Shown here: positions 52,681-64,000 of the stretch, piece by piece
How positions within the stretch are numbered: position 1 is the stretch's first letter
Layout of the letters: each line of letters starts with the position of its first letter
Assembly: GCF_024679095.1 (NCBI RefSeq)
Contig: NW_026111770.1
Span: 278,001-342,000, forward strand
Reading direction: 5' to 3'
Origin: Eriocheir sinensis
Lineage: Eukaryota; Arthropoda; Malacostraca; Decapoda; Varunidae
DNA: 64,000 bases
Program-made: the position numbers and the translations under genes
Notes under the pieces: model-generated
What the model was told of the DNA's origin: nothing
The model's input: the letters and a program-made list of their open reading frames with translations, nothing else
The model's database searches: none

Positions 52681-53280
52681 ACTGGAAATCTTACTTTTTG
52701 CTAACGTGCTTCCACATACATGTATCAAATGTGCCTTCTATGCTTAATATATACTTGACCTAGGTTAAATGATTAGCATTTATGTGAATTATCCCATGAT
52801 ATGTACATATATATATGGAAATAGTATATATTTATATATAATACTGGGCATCATATACATTATATTATTTTGGAAATATGACACATATTATTTTGGAAAT
52901 ATGACACTTTGCAATTTAACTTTTTCCGATGAATCAAAATTAATCTATGCATGAATACAAAAGCCCCTTGGTGGATATTTTGCATCATAAAAATAATTGA
53001 TTACATGCAAACTGATAGGTGATGAGTTTTTTTACCCTTTTCACTTTAGTTGACTTGCAAAGTATGAAGATGGCATCAGAAAAAATGCCAACATTGGTTT
53101 TTATGTTTGAGAGAGACTAATATCTTAAAAAAATCATGTTGGCAAAAATCTACAAAAAATTTTCACGAGATCACAAAATATGACATAACCGCATATACTA
53201 TTTGTGCTTTCTACTACCATCATCAGTGTTCTCTCTATTCCTCTCTTCGCCGTTATACAGTCAAACTGACTGCACTTACA

Positions 53281-53389
53281 TGCACATAAAATAAACTAAA
53301 TTTGCATAAAAATATATATACAAAACACACATTAGATAATGTAAATGAGTATAAAAATATGTACACAAAATACCTAAGAAAATATCTAA
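53281..53389 (-). repeat. 45-bp satellite, block 14 (sense on -), right flank of BEL
   Basis: It begins with the second target-duplication copy TGCAC and continues the monomer broken at 43,769. After about 109 bp it meets plus-sense satellite at TCTAATTGTTTTATATG without a clear hinge palindrome. Confidence 0.9.
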
Positions 53390-56300
53390 TTGTTTTATAT
53401 GTATTTTGCATATCTTTTTCAATATAAATTTACCTTATTGTATGTGCATTTTGTATATTTATTTTAATACAAATTTAAATTTTTTATGTGTATTTTGGTA
53501 TATATATTTAAAAAAAAAAAGCGTTATCTTATGGGTATTTTGCTTCTTTATTTTCATACAAATTTACATTATTTTATTAATATTCTGTGTATTTATTTTG
53601 ATACGATTTTACATTATTCTATTTTGGTTTTGTATATATTTTTTTATACATATTTACATTATTTAATGTGTATTTTGTATATATATTTTATACAAATTTA
53701 CGTTATTTTAAGTGTATTTGTTTATGTATTTTCATTCAAATTTACATTATTTTATGTGTATTTTGTATATGTATTTCAAAACAAATTTACCTAATTTTAT
53801 GTGTATTTTGTATATTTATTTTCAAACAAATTTAAATTATTTTTGTGTATTTTTGTATATAGTTTTATACAAATTTACGTTATTTTTTTGTGTATTTTGT
53901 ATATCTATTTTCATACAAATACACATTCTTTTACTGATATTTTGTTTATTTATTTTGACACGAATTTACATTATTTAATGTCTATTTTGTATATATATTT
54001 TTATACGTATTTACAGCATCTCAAGTGTATTTTATATATATATTTCTATAGAAATCTACGTTATTTTATGTGTATTCGTATATATATTTTGAAACAAATT
54101 TACATTGTTTTATGTGTATTTTGCATATTTTTTTATAAAAATTTACCTTATTGTATGTGCATTTTGTATATTAATTTTAATACAAATTTAGTTATTGAAT
54201 GTGTATTTTTGTATAAGAATAAAAAAAATGCTTTATTATATGGAAATTTATATTATTTTATGTGTATTTTTACATAGTTTTTATTACAAATTTACCTTCA
54301 TTCAATCTTGAATTATTTGATGTGTATATCTGTATTTGTATTTAGGTAATTTTATGTGTATTTTCTATATATATTTTCATCCAAAATTACATTATTTTAT
54401 AGGTATTTTCTTAATTTAATTCGAATTTAGATTTTTTCATAGGTATTTTGTATACATATTATTATACTCATTTACATTATCTAATGTGTGTTTTGTGTAT
54501 ATATTTTTTATGCAAATTTACTTTATTTTCTGTGCATTTTTGTACATATATTTTTTATTAAAATTTGCGTTATTTTATGAGTATTTTGTATATGTTTTCT
54601 CATAAAAATTTACCTTATTTTATTGGTATTTTATTCATTTATTTTCATACGAATTACATGATTATATGTGTATTTTGTACATATTTTTTTATACGTATTT
54701 ACATTATTTAATGTGTATTTTGTTTATATATTTTTATACAAATTTAGGTTATTATATGTGTATTTGTATAAATATTCTGATACAAATTTACATTCTTTTA
54801 TGTATTTTGTATATATATTTTAATTCAAATTTAGCTTATTTTATGTGTATTTTGTATATCTATTTTCACACAAATTTGATTACTTTTATGTATTTTGCAA
54901 ATAGTTTTATATAAATTTACGTTATTTTATTTGTATTTTGTATATTTATATTTATACAATACACATTCTTTTATTAGTATTTTGTTTATTTATTTTGATA
55001 CGAGTTTACATTATTTTATGTGTATTTTGTATACCTTTTTTTATACGTATTTACTTCATTTTATGTGTATTCGTATACGTTATTTTATGTGTATTCGTAT
55101 ATATATTTTGAAAAAAATTTACATTGTTTTATATGTATTTTGCATATCTATTTCCATACAAATTTACCTTATTGTATGTGCATTTTGTATATTTATTTTA
55201 ATAAAAATTCAAATATTTTATGTGTGTCCTGGTATATATATTTTATTTATTTTATGGGTATTTTGCATCTTAATTTTCATACAAATTTACATTATTTTAT
55301 TAATATTCTGTGTATTTATTTTTATACGATTTTATATTATTCTCTTTGTGTTTTGTATATATTTTTTAATACATATTTACATTATTTAATGTGTATTTTG
55401 TATATATATTTTATACAAATTTACGTTATTTTAATTGTATTTGTTTGTATATTTTCATTCAAATTTACATTATTTTATGTGTATTTTGTAAATGTATTTC
55501 AAAACAAATTTACCTAATTTTATGTGTATTTTGTATATTTATTTTCATACAAATTAAAATAATTTTTGTGTATTTTTGTATATAGTTTTATACAAATTTA
55601 GGTGATTTTATGTGTATATTGTATATCTATTTTCATACAAATACACATTCTTTTATTAATATTTTGTTTATTTATTTTGACGCGAATTTACATTATTTAA
55701 TGTGTATTTTATATATATGTTTTTATACGTGTTTACATCATTTGATGTGTATTTTGTATATATATTTCTATAGAAATCTACGTTGATTTATGAGTATTCG
55801 TATATAGATTTTGAAAGAAATTTACACTGTTTTATGTTATTTTCCATATTTTTTCAATACAAATTTATCTTATTGTATATGCATTTTGTATACTAATTTT
55901 AATACAAATTTAATTATGCTATGTGTATTTAATATGTATTTTTATAAAAAAAATATGTTTTATTTTAAGGGTATTTTGCATCTTTATTTTCATACAAATT
56001 TACATTATTTTATTTATATTCAGTTTATTTTTTTTTAAACAATTTTACATTATTCTATGTGTATTTTGTATATATATTTAATGCAATCGTACGTTATTTT
56101 ATATGTATTTGTTTATATATTTTATATATTTTATATATTTTATATTACATTATTTAATGTGCATTTTGAATATGTATTTGAATTAAATTTTGCCTAATTT
56201 TATGAGTAGTTTGCATATCTACTTTCAAACAAATTTATATTATTTTTGTGTATTTTTGTATATATTTTTATACAAATTTAAGCTATTTTATTTGTATTTT

Positions 56301-57573
56301 GTATATATATTTTCCTACAAATATACATTCTTGTATTGGAATTTTGTTCATTCATTTTGATACGAATTTACATTATTTTATGTGTATTTTAAATATGTAT
56401 TTTTCTACGTATTTACATTACTTTATGTGTATTTTGTATATATATTTTCATAAAAATTTACGTTATTTTATTTTGTGTATTCGTATATGTTTTGATACAA
56501 ATTTATACTATTTTATGTGTATTTAGCATATCTATTTCAATAAAAATTTATCTTATTGTATGTGTATTTTGTATATTTATTTTAATACAAATTTAATTAT
56601 TTGATGTGTATTTTTGTATATATATATTTTTTAAATGAGTAGTTTTATGGGTATTTTACATCTTTGTTTTCATTTTTACATTACTTTATTGATATTCTGT
56701 ACATTTATATTGATACAATTTTACATTATTCTAGGTGTATTTTGTATATATTTTCCTTACATATTTACATTATTTGATGTGTATTTTGTATATACATTTT
56801 TCTACGTATTTACATTATTTTATGTGTATTTTGTATATATATTTTCATAAAAAATTACGTTATTTTATTGTGTGTATTCGTATATATTTTCATAAAAATT
56901 TTATACAAATTCATGTTATTTTATGTGTATTTGTATATATATTTTCATACAAATTTATATTATTTTATGTGTATTTTTACATATATTTCATTACAAATTT
57001 ACCTTATTTTATGTTTATTTTTTATATTTATTTAATTTAATTTTAAATTATTTTATGTGTATATTTGTATTTGTATTTAGGTTATTTTATATGTATTTTC
57101 TATATATATTTTCATCCAAAATTACATTATTTTATTGGTATTTTCTTAATTTAATTCGATACGAATTTAGATTATTTCATAGGTATTTTGTATACATATT
57201 TTTTTACTCATTTACATTATCTAATGTGTGTTTTGTATATATATTTTTATGCAAATTTACTTTATTTTATGTGCATTTTTGTACATATATTTTTATAGAA
57301 ATTTGCGTTATTTTATGTGTATTTTGTATATGTTTTCTCACACAAATTTACATTATTTTATTGGTATTTTGTTTATTTATTTTGATACGAATTACATGAT
57401 TATATATGTATTTTGTACATATTTTTTATACGTATTTACATTATTTAATGTGTATTTTGTTCATATATTTTTTTAAAAAATTACGTTATTATATGTGTAT
57501 TTGTATAAATATTTTGATACAAATTAACATTATTTTATGTATTTTGTATATATATTTCAATTCAAATTTAGCT
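53390..57573 (+). repeat. 45-bp satellite, block 15 (sense on +)
   Basis: Plus-sense array. Irregular points are 54,225-54,245, where an AAAAAAATGCTTTATTATATG monomer is joined to an unrelated HOR position, and 56,112-56,146, a short run of 10-bp units TATATATTTT. The monomer series with GTATATTTGTATTTGTATTT is near 57,057. No gene is seen. Confidence 0.93.
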
Positions 57574-60030
57574 TGCATTTTATCAAATATATATACAAAA
57601 TACACATGGAATAATGTAAAATTGTATCAAAATAAATACACAGAATGTCAATAAAATAATGTAAATTTGTATGAAAATAAAGATGCAAAATACCCATAAA
57701 ATAAAGCATATTTTTATAAAAATACATATACAAAAATACACATAAAATAATTAAATTTGTATTAAAATTAATATACAAAATGAACAAACAATATGGTAAA
57801 TTTGTATTGAAATAGATATGCAAAACACACATAAAACAAGGTAAATTTATTTCAAAATATATATAAGAATACACATAAAAAAACGTAATTTTATATATAA
57901 ATATATATAAAAAATACATACAAAAATAAACAAAAATAATTTAAATTTGTATGAAAATAAATATACAAAATACACATAAAATTAGGTAAATTTGTATTGA
58001 AATACATATGCAAAATACACATAAAATAATGTAAATTTGAATGAAAATATATAAACAAATACACTTTAAATAACGTAAATTTGTATAAAATATATATACA
58101 AAATACACATTAAATAATGCAAATATGAATGAAAAAAATATATACAAAACACAAATAGAATAAGGTAAAATCGTATCAAAATAAATACACAGAATATTAA
58201 TAAAATAATGTAAAATTGTATGAAAATAAAGATGCAAAATACCCATAAAATAACGCATTTTTTAGAAAATATATATGTACCAAAATACACATAAAATATT
58301 TAAATTTGTATTAAAATAAATATACAAAATGCACATTCATTAAGGTAAATTTGTGTTGAAAGAGATATGCAAAATACATATAAAACTATGTAAATTTGTT
58401 TAAAAATATATACGAATACACAAAATAACGTAGATTTCTATAAAAATATATATACAAAATACACATAAAATGAAGTAAATACGTATTAAAAAATGAATAC
58501 AAAATACACATATAAATTTGTATGAAAATATTTATACAAATACACATAAAATAACAAGAATCTGTATAAAATTTGTATCAAAATATATACGAATACATTT
58601 TATGAAAATTTATATACAAAATACACATAAAATAATTTAAATACGTAGAAAAGTATATATACAAAATACACATAAAATAATGTAAATTCGTATCAAAATA
58701 AATAAACAAAATTTCAATATAAGATTGTATATTTGTAGAAAAATATATATACAAAATACAAATAAAATACGTAAAATGTGTATAAAATATATACAAAAAT
58801 ACACAAAAATAAGTTAAATTAGTTTGAAAATAGATATGCAAAATACACATAAAATTAAGCAAATTTGTATTGAAATACATATACAAAATACACATAAAAT
58901 AATGTAAATTTGTTTGAAAATATATAAAGAAATACACAAAATAACGTAAATTTGGATAAAATATATATACAAAATAAACATTAGATAATGTAAATATGTA
59001 TAAAAAATATATATACAAAATACACATAGAATAATATTAACTCGTATAAAAATAAATAAACAGAATATCAATAAAATAATGTAAATGTAATAAAAATAAA
59101 TATACAAAAATACACATGAAATAATTAAATTTGTTTTAAGATAAATATAGAAAATGCACATACAATAAAGTAAATTTATATTAAAATATATATGCAAAAT
59201 ACACATAAATAATGTAAATTTTTATCAAAAGATATATACGAAAACACATAAAATAGAGTAAATTTCTATGAAAATATGCATACAAAATACATATATAATG
59301 ATGTAAATAAGTATAAAAATATATATACCAAATACACCTAAAATAATGTAAATTCGTATCAAAATAAATAAACAAAATTCCGATAAAAGAACGTATATTT
59401 TTTGGAAAATAAATATACAAAATACACATAAAATAGCAAAAATTTGTATAAAAATATATACACACACAAAAAAAATTCAATTTCTATGAAAATAGATATA
59501 CAAAATACACATATTATTAGTTAAATTTGTATTTAAATACATGTACAAAATACACATAAAATAATGTAAATTTGTATGAAATGAAAACAATTACACATAA
59601 AATAACGTACATTTGTATAAAATATATATACAAAATACACATGGAATAATGTAAAATCGTATCAAAACAAATACAAAGAGTATCAATAAAATAATGTAAA
59701 TTTGTATGAAAATAAAGATGCAAAATACCCATAAAATAAAGCATATTTTTATAAAATTACATATACAAAAATACACATAGAATAATTAAATTTGTATTAA
59801 AATTAATATACAAAATGCACATACAATAAGGAAAATTTGTATTGAAAAAATATGCAAAATACACATAAAACAGTGTAAATTTGTTTCAAAATATAAAAAA
59901 AATGTATAAAAAATACACATAAAATAATGTAAATTCGTATCAAAATAAATAAACAAAATACCAATAAAAGAATGTGTATTTGTATAAATATAAATATAAA
60001 AAAATACGCATAAAATAACGTAAATTTATA
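57574..60030 (-). repeat. 45-bp satellite, block 16 (sense on -)
   Basis: Minus-sense array entered at GCTTGCATTTTATCAAATAT without a symmetric hinge. The HOR marker GCAAAATACCCATAAAATAA is near 57,685, 58,235 and 59,720. No gene is seen. Confidence 0.92.
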
Positions 60031-61137
60031 TCATACTTTTTATGTGTATTATGTAGATTTATATTTATACAAATACACATTCTTTTATTGGTATTTTGTT
60101 TATTTATTTTGATACGAATTTACATTATTTTATGTGTATTTTGTATAAATTTTTTATACTTATTTACTTCATTTTATGTGTATTTTGTATATATATTTTC
60201 ATAGAAATCTACGTTATTTTATGTGTATTCGTATATATATTTTGAAACAAATTTACATTGTTTTATATGTATTTTGCATATCTATTTCAATACAAATTTA
60301 AATTAGTGTATGTGTATTTTGTATAATTATTTTAATACAAATTTATATTTTTTATGTGTATTTTGGTATATATATTTTTATAAGAAAATGTGTTATTTTA
60401 TGGGTATTTTTCTTCTTTATTTTCATACAAATTAACATTATTTTATTAATATTCTGAGTATTTATTTTGATACGATTTTACAATATTCTATTTGTGTTTT
60501 CTATATATTTTTTTTATACATATTTACATTATTTAGTTTGTATTTTGTATATATATTTTATACAAATTTACGTTATTTTAAGTGTATTTGTTTATGTATT
60601 TTCATTCAAATTTACATTATTTTATGTGTATTTTGTATACGTATTTCAACACAAATTTACCTAATTTTATGTGTATTTTGTATATTTATTTTCATACAAG
60701 TTTAAATTACTTTTGTGTATTTTTGTATATATTTTTATACAAATTTAGGTTATTTTATGTGTATTTTGTATATCTATTTTCATACAAATACACATTCTTT
60801 TATCGATATTTTGTTTACTTATTTTGACGCGAATTTACATTATTTAATGTTTATTTTGTATATATATTTCTATACGTATTTACATCATTTTATGTGTATT
60901 TTGTATATGTATTTCTATATAAATCTACGTTATTTTATGTGTGTTTGTATATATATTGTATGTATATTATATATACATATTTTTATAAAAATATTCTTTT
61001 TTATGGGTATTTTGCTTCTTTATTTTCATACAAATCTACTTTATTTTATTGATATTCTGTGTATTTATTTTGATACGATTTTACATTATTCTATGTGTAT
61101 TTTGTATGTATTTTTTTTTACATATTTACATGCACAT
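60031..61137 (+). repeat. 45-bp satellite, block 17 (sense on +)
   Basis: About 1.1 kb of plus-sense monomers, joined to block 16 at TATATCATACTTTTTATGTG. It ends at CATATTTACATGCACATGGT. No gene is seen. Confidence 0.92.
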
Positions 61138-61702
61138 GGTACAAAAATGCACATAAAATAAAGTAAATTTGCATAAAAATATATATACAAAACACACATT
61201 AAATAATGTAAATGCGTATAAAAATATGTATACAAAATACCTATGAAATAATCTAAATTCTTATCGAATTAAATTAACAAAATACCAATAAAATAATGTA
61301 ATTTTTTGGATGAAAATATATATAGAAAATACACATAAAATAACCTAAATACAAATACAAATATACACATAAAATAATTTAATATTAAATGAAATAAATA
61401 TACAAAATAAACATAAAATAAGGTAAATTTGTAATGAAATATATGTACAAAATACACATAAAATAATGTAAATTTATATGAAAATATATATACAAATGCA
61501 CATAAAATACCATGAATTTGTATAAAAATATATATTCAAAATAAATATCAAATAATGTAAATGCGTATAAAAATATATATACAAAGTACATATAAAATAA
61601 TGTAAATTCGTATCAAAATAAATAAACAAAATACCAATAAAATAATGTAAATTTGTATGAGAAAACATATACAAAATACACATAAATATCGCAAATTTTA
61701 AT
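61138..61702 (-). repeat. 45-bp satellite, block 18 (sense on -)
   Basis: About 12 minus-sense monomers closely resembling 17,205-17,710 in the same orientation, including ACAAAAATGCACATAAAATA and ACAAAGTACATATAAAATAA. It ends at a type B hinge. No gene is seen. Confidence 0.92.
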
Positions 61703-61731
61703 AAAAATATATATAATATAATATATTTTTA
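61703..61731. other. Polarity-switch hinge, type B (fourth copy)
   Basis: AAAAATATATATAATATAAT then ATATTTTTA, preceded by CATAAATATCGCAAATTTTA. Sense changes from - to +, as at the other type B sites. Confidence 0.8.
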
Positions 61732-63148
61732 TACATGTTTAAAATGTTTTATAGAATTTTAGGTTATTTTACGTGTATTTTGTATATCTATTTTCATACA
61801 AATACACATTATTTTATTGATATTTTGTTTATTTATTTTGATGCGAATTTACATTATTTAATGTGTATTTTGTATATAAATTTTTATAGAAATCTACGTT
61901 ATTTTATGTGTATTCTTATATAGATTTTGAAACAAATTTACACTTTTATGTGTATTTTGCATATTTTTTCAATACAAATTTACTTTATTGTATATGCATT
62001 TTGTATATTAATTTTAATACAAGTTTAATTATTCTATGTGTATTTTTGTATATGTATTTATATAAAAATATGCTTTATTTCATGGGTATTTTGCATCTTT
62101 ATTTTCATACAAATTTACATTATTTTATTGATAATCTGCTCATTCATATCGATACGATTTGACATTATTCTATGTGTATTTTGTATATTATTTTCATACA
62201 AATTTACGTTATTTTATGTGTATTTGTTTATAATTATATTTTGACACAAATTTACAATATTTTATGGGTATTTTGTATATATATTTCAAAAGAAATTTAA
62301 CTAGTTTTATGCGTATTTTGTATATCTATTTTCATACAAACTCAAATTATTTCTATGTATTTTTGTACATATTTTAATACAAATTTTAGTTATGTTATGT
62401 GTATTTTGTAAATCTATTTTCATTCAAATATATATTATTTTATTGGTGTTTTGTTGATTTATATTGATACGAATTTACATTATTTTATATGTACTTTGTA
62501 TATATATTTTTATACGCATTTACATTATTTAATATTTATTTTGAATATATATTTTTATACAAATTCATGGTATTTTATGTGTATTTGTATATATTTTCAT
62601 ATAAATTTACATTATTTTATGTGTATTTTGTATATATATATCATTACAAATTTACCTTATTTTATGTATATTTTGTATGTGTATTTTGTATATTTATATT
62701 TATACAAATACACATTCTTTTATTGGTATTTTGTTTATTTATTTTGATTCGAATTTACATTATTTTATGTGTATTTTGTATACATTTTTTTATACGTATT
62801 TACTTAATTTTATGTGTATTTTGTATATATATTTTTATAGAAATCTACGTTATTTTATGTGTATTCGTATATATATTTTGAACAAATTTACATTGTTTTA
62901 TATGTATTTTTGCATATCTCTTTCAATACAAGTTTACCTTATTGTATGTGCATTTTGTATATTTATTTCTATACAAATTTAAATATTTTATGTGTATTCC
63001 TACAAATATACGTTCTTTTATCTGATTTTTTTTTTTTTTATAATTATACGAATTTTCATTTTTTTAGGTGTATTTGATATATATATTTTTATACTTATTT
63101 ACATAATTTTATATGTATTTTGAATATATATTTTCATAGAAATTTACT
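61732..63148 (+). repeat. 45-bp satellite, block 19 (sense on +)
   Basis: Plus-sense monomers between hinge B and hinge A. The end (about 63,000-63,148) matches 3,950-4,097. A T12 run near 63,028 replaces part of a monomer. No gene is seen. Confidence 0.92.
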
Positions 63149-63166
63149 CTATATGTATATGTATAG
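63149..63166. other. Polarity-switch hinge, type A (third copy)
   Basis: CTATATGTATATGTATAG, identical to 4,098-4,115, at a plus-to-minus switch. Confidence 0.85.
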
Positions 63167-63494
63167 AAAATAAACATGAAATAATCTAAATTCGTATGAA
63201 CAAAATACCGATAAAATAATGTAATTTTGAATGAAAATATATATAGAAAATACACATAAAATAACGTATATACAAATAAATATATACACATAAAATAATT
63301 TGAATTTGAATGAAAATAGACATAAAAATAAACATAAAATAAGGCTAATTTGTAATGAAATATATATACAAAATACACATAAAATAATGTAGATTTGTTT
63401 CAAAATATATATACGAATACACATAAAATAACGTAGATTTCTATAGAAATATATATACAAAATACACATGAAATGATGTAAATACGTATAAAAA

Positions 63495-63585
<91 letters not shown>

Positions 63586-64000
63586 AAATACACTTTAAAT
63601 AATGTAAATTCGTGTCAAAATAAATAAGGAAAATATCAATAAGAGAATGTGTATTTGTATGAAAATACATATATAAAATACACATAAAATAACGTAAATT
63701 TGTATAAAACTATATATAAAAATACACAAAAATAAATTAGATTTGAATGAAAATAAATATACAAAATACACATAAAATTAGGTAAATTTGTATTGAAATA
63801 CATATACAAAATGCACATAAAATAATGTAAATTTGAATGAAAATATATAAACAAATACACTTAAATTAACGTAAATTTGTATTAAATATATATACAAAAT
63901 ACTCATTAAATAATGTAAATATGTATAAAAAATATATATACAAAACACAAATAGAATAATGTAAAATCGTATCAAAAAAAATACACAGAATGTTAATAAA
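63167..64000 (-). repeat. 45-bp satellite, block 20 (sense on -), runs off the window
   Basis: It matches about 4,116-4,960 in direct orientation, with a TA tract (63,499-63,583) where the homologue has only ATATATATAC. The array continues past the end of the window. No gene is seen. Confidence 0.92.
63499..63583. repeat. (AT)n microsatellite, ~85 bp, one TCT interruption
   Basis: A TA tract between ACGTATAAAAAAATA and CAAAATACACTTTAAATAAT, interrupted near 63,549 by TCT. Confidence 0.95.

Larger units (their letters stand above)
51854..53200. mobile_element. Non-autonomous DNA transposon with long imperfect TIRs (1,347 bp)
   Basis: The ends are TAGTATATACTGTTATGTAA and, on the other strand, TAGTATATGCGGTTATGTCA. 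After a 10-bp gap both continue with (T/C)TCGTGAAA(A/T)TTTTTTGTAG and ATTTTT, so the terminal inverted repeats exceed 45 bp. A further inverted match (GATGTTGGCATTTTTTT near 51,951, with AAAAAATGCCAACATTGG near 53,081) extends the symmetry to about 120-150 bp. It is flanked by TTT on both sides where the other LTR has a single TTT, giving a 3-bp target duplication. There is no transposase ORF. The interior has coding-like and AT-rich parts. I cannot assign a superfamily; a 3-bp TTT duplication with TAGTA ends does not match one that I know well. Confidence 0.88.
43770..53280 (-). mobile_element. BEL/Pao LTR retrotransposon, nearly complete, minus strand
   Basis: The element begins TGTAGGCGCC and ends CACTTACA (TG...CA ends). 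It is flanked by the 5-bp target duplication TGCAC (43,765-43,769 and 53,281-53,285). Removing the element and one copy restores a normal monomer, as seen near 17,209. Order on the minus strand: 5' LTR (53,280-50,978), leader, gag, pol with protease, RT, RNase H and integrase, polypurine tract, 3' LTR (44,724-43,770). No envelope-like ORF lies between integrase and the 3' LTR. The protease-RT-RH-IN order and a DUF5641-like integrase tail are diagnostic of BEL/Pao. The coding region is interrupted, and a DNA element sits in the 5' LTR. Without that insert the element would be about 8.16 kb. Confidence 0.97.
50978..53280 (-). repeat. 5' LTR of the BEL/Pao element, split by a 1,347-bp insertion
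   Basis: LTR sequence occupies 50,978-51,853 and 53,201-53,280 (the TTT at the split is duplicated), matching the 3' LTR from end to end. In element orientation the insertion is about 80 bp from the LTR start, i.e. in U3, where promoter elements would be expected. Transcription from this LTR is therefore probably altered. The motifs described for the 3' LTR are repeated here. Confidence 0.96.

Noticed and set aside
52769..52954. Small frames in the AT-rich interior of the TIR element
   Set aside because: Short, compositionally like the AT-rich DNA around them, with no transposase motif.

Overview
This looks like a repeat-dominated, non-genic stretch of an animal nuclear genome, most likely an arthropod and possibly a decapod crustacean. 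The host guess rests on a BEL/Pao LTR retrotransposon (a metazoan superfamily) and on a 5'-truncated CR1/jockey-type LINE whose 3' end resembles LINE copies I associate with decapods; it is inference. I see no host protein-coding gene, tRNA, rRNA or prokaryote-type feature.

About 53 kb is one extremely AT-rich satellite built on a ~45-bp monomer. Monomer variants recur in a fixed order and form a higher-order repeat (HOR) of about 15-16 monomers (~0.62-0.72 kb). Because 45 = 3 x 15, the sense strand is free of stops for long distances in several frames. This yields many apparent proteins with a 15-residue period ([10 protein letters not shown] type), which are artefacts. The array changes polarity repeatedly: 20 blocks, alternately sense on + and on -. 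Several switches use the same short near-palindromic hinge sequences (types A, B and C below).

At larger scale, about 1-14.1 kb and 20.5-33.65 kb are inverted copies of one another, sharing hinges, a rare non-satellite insert and marker monomers. A third copy of the 6.7-13.6 kb part lies at about 34.1-40.9 kb in direct orientation. Long (TA)n tracts have grown from the TATATATA core of monomers, some at homologous positions in all three copies.

Three mobile elements interrupt the array, and for each an empty counterpart of the target is visible in the window: (1) a CR1/jockey-type LINE fragment (28,707-29,723, minus strand), present in the right inverted arm only; (2) a BEL/Pao element (43,770-53,280, minus strand) with a 5-bp target duplication TGCAC, nearly identical LTRs, gag, and a pol encoding protease, RT, RNase H and integrase; (3) a 1,347-bp terminal-inverted-repeat DNA element (51,854-53,200) nested in the 5' LTR of the BEL element. 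Despite the near-identical LTRs, the BEL coding region is broken: a +1 frame offset and a TGA within a zinc knuckle between gag and pol, and a second TGA just before integrase.

Order of events that can be read: satellite HOR formation, then inverted and direct segmental duplication, then LINE insertion into one arm; separately, BEL insertion, then the TIR element inside it. The most unusual signal is the recurrent-hinge, alternating-polarity organisation of the satellite.
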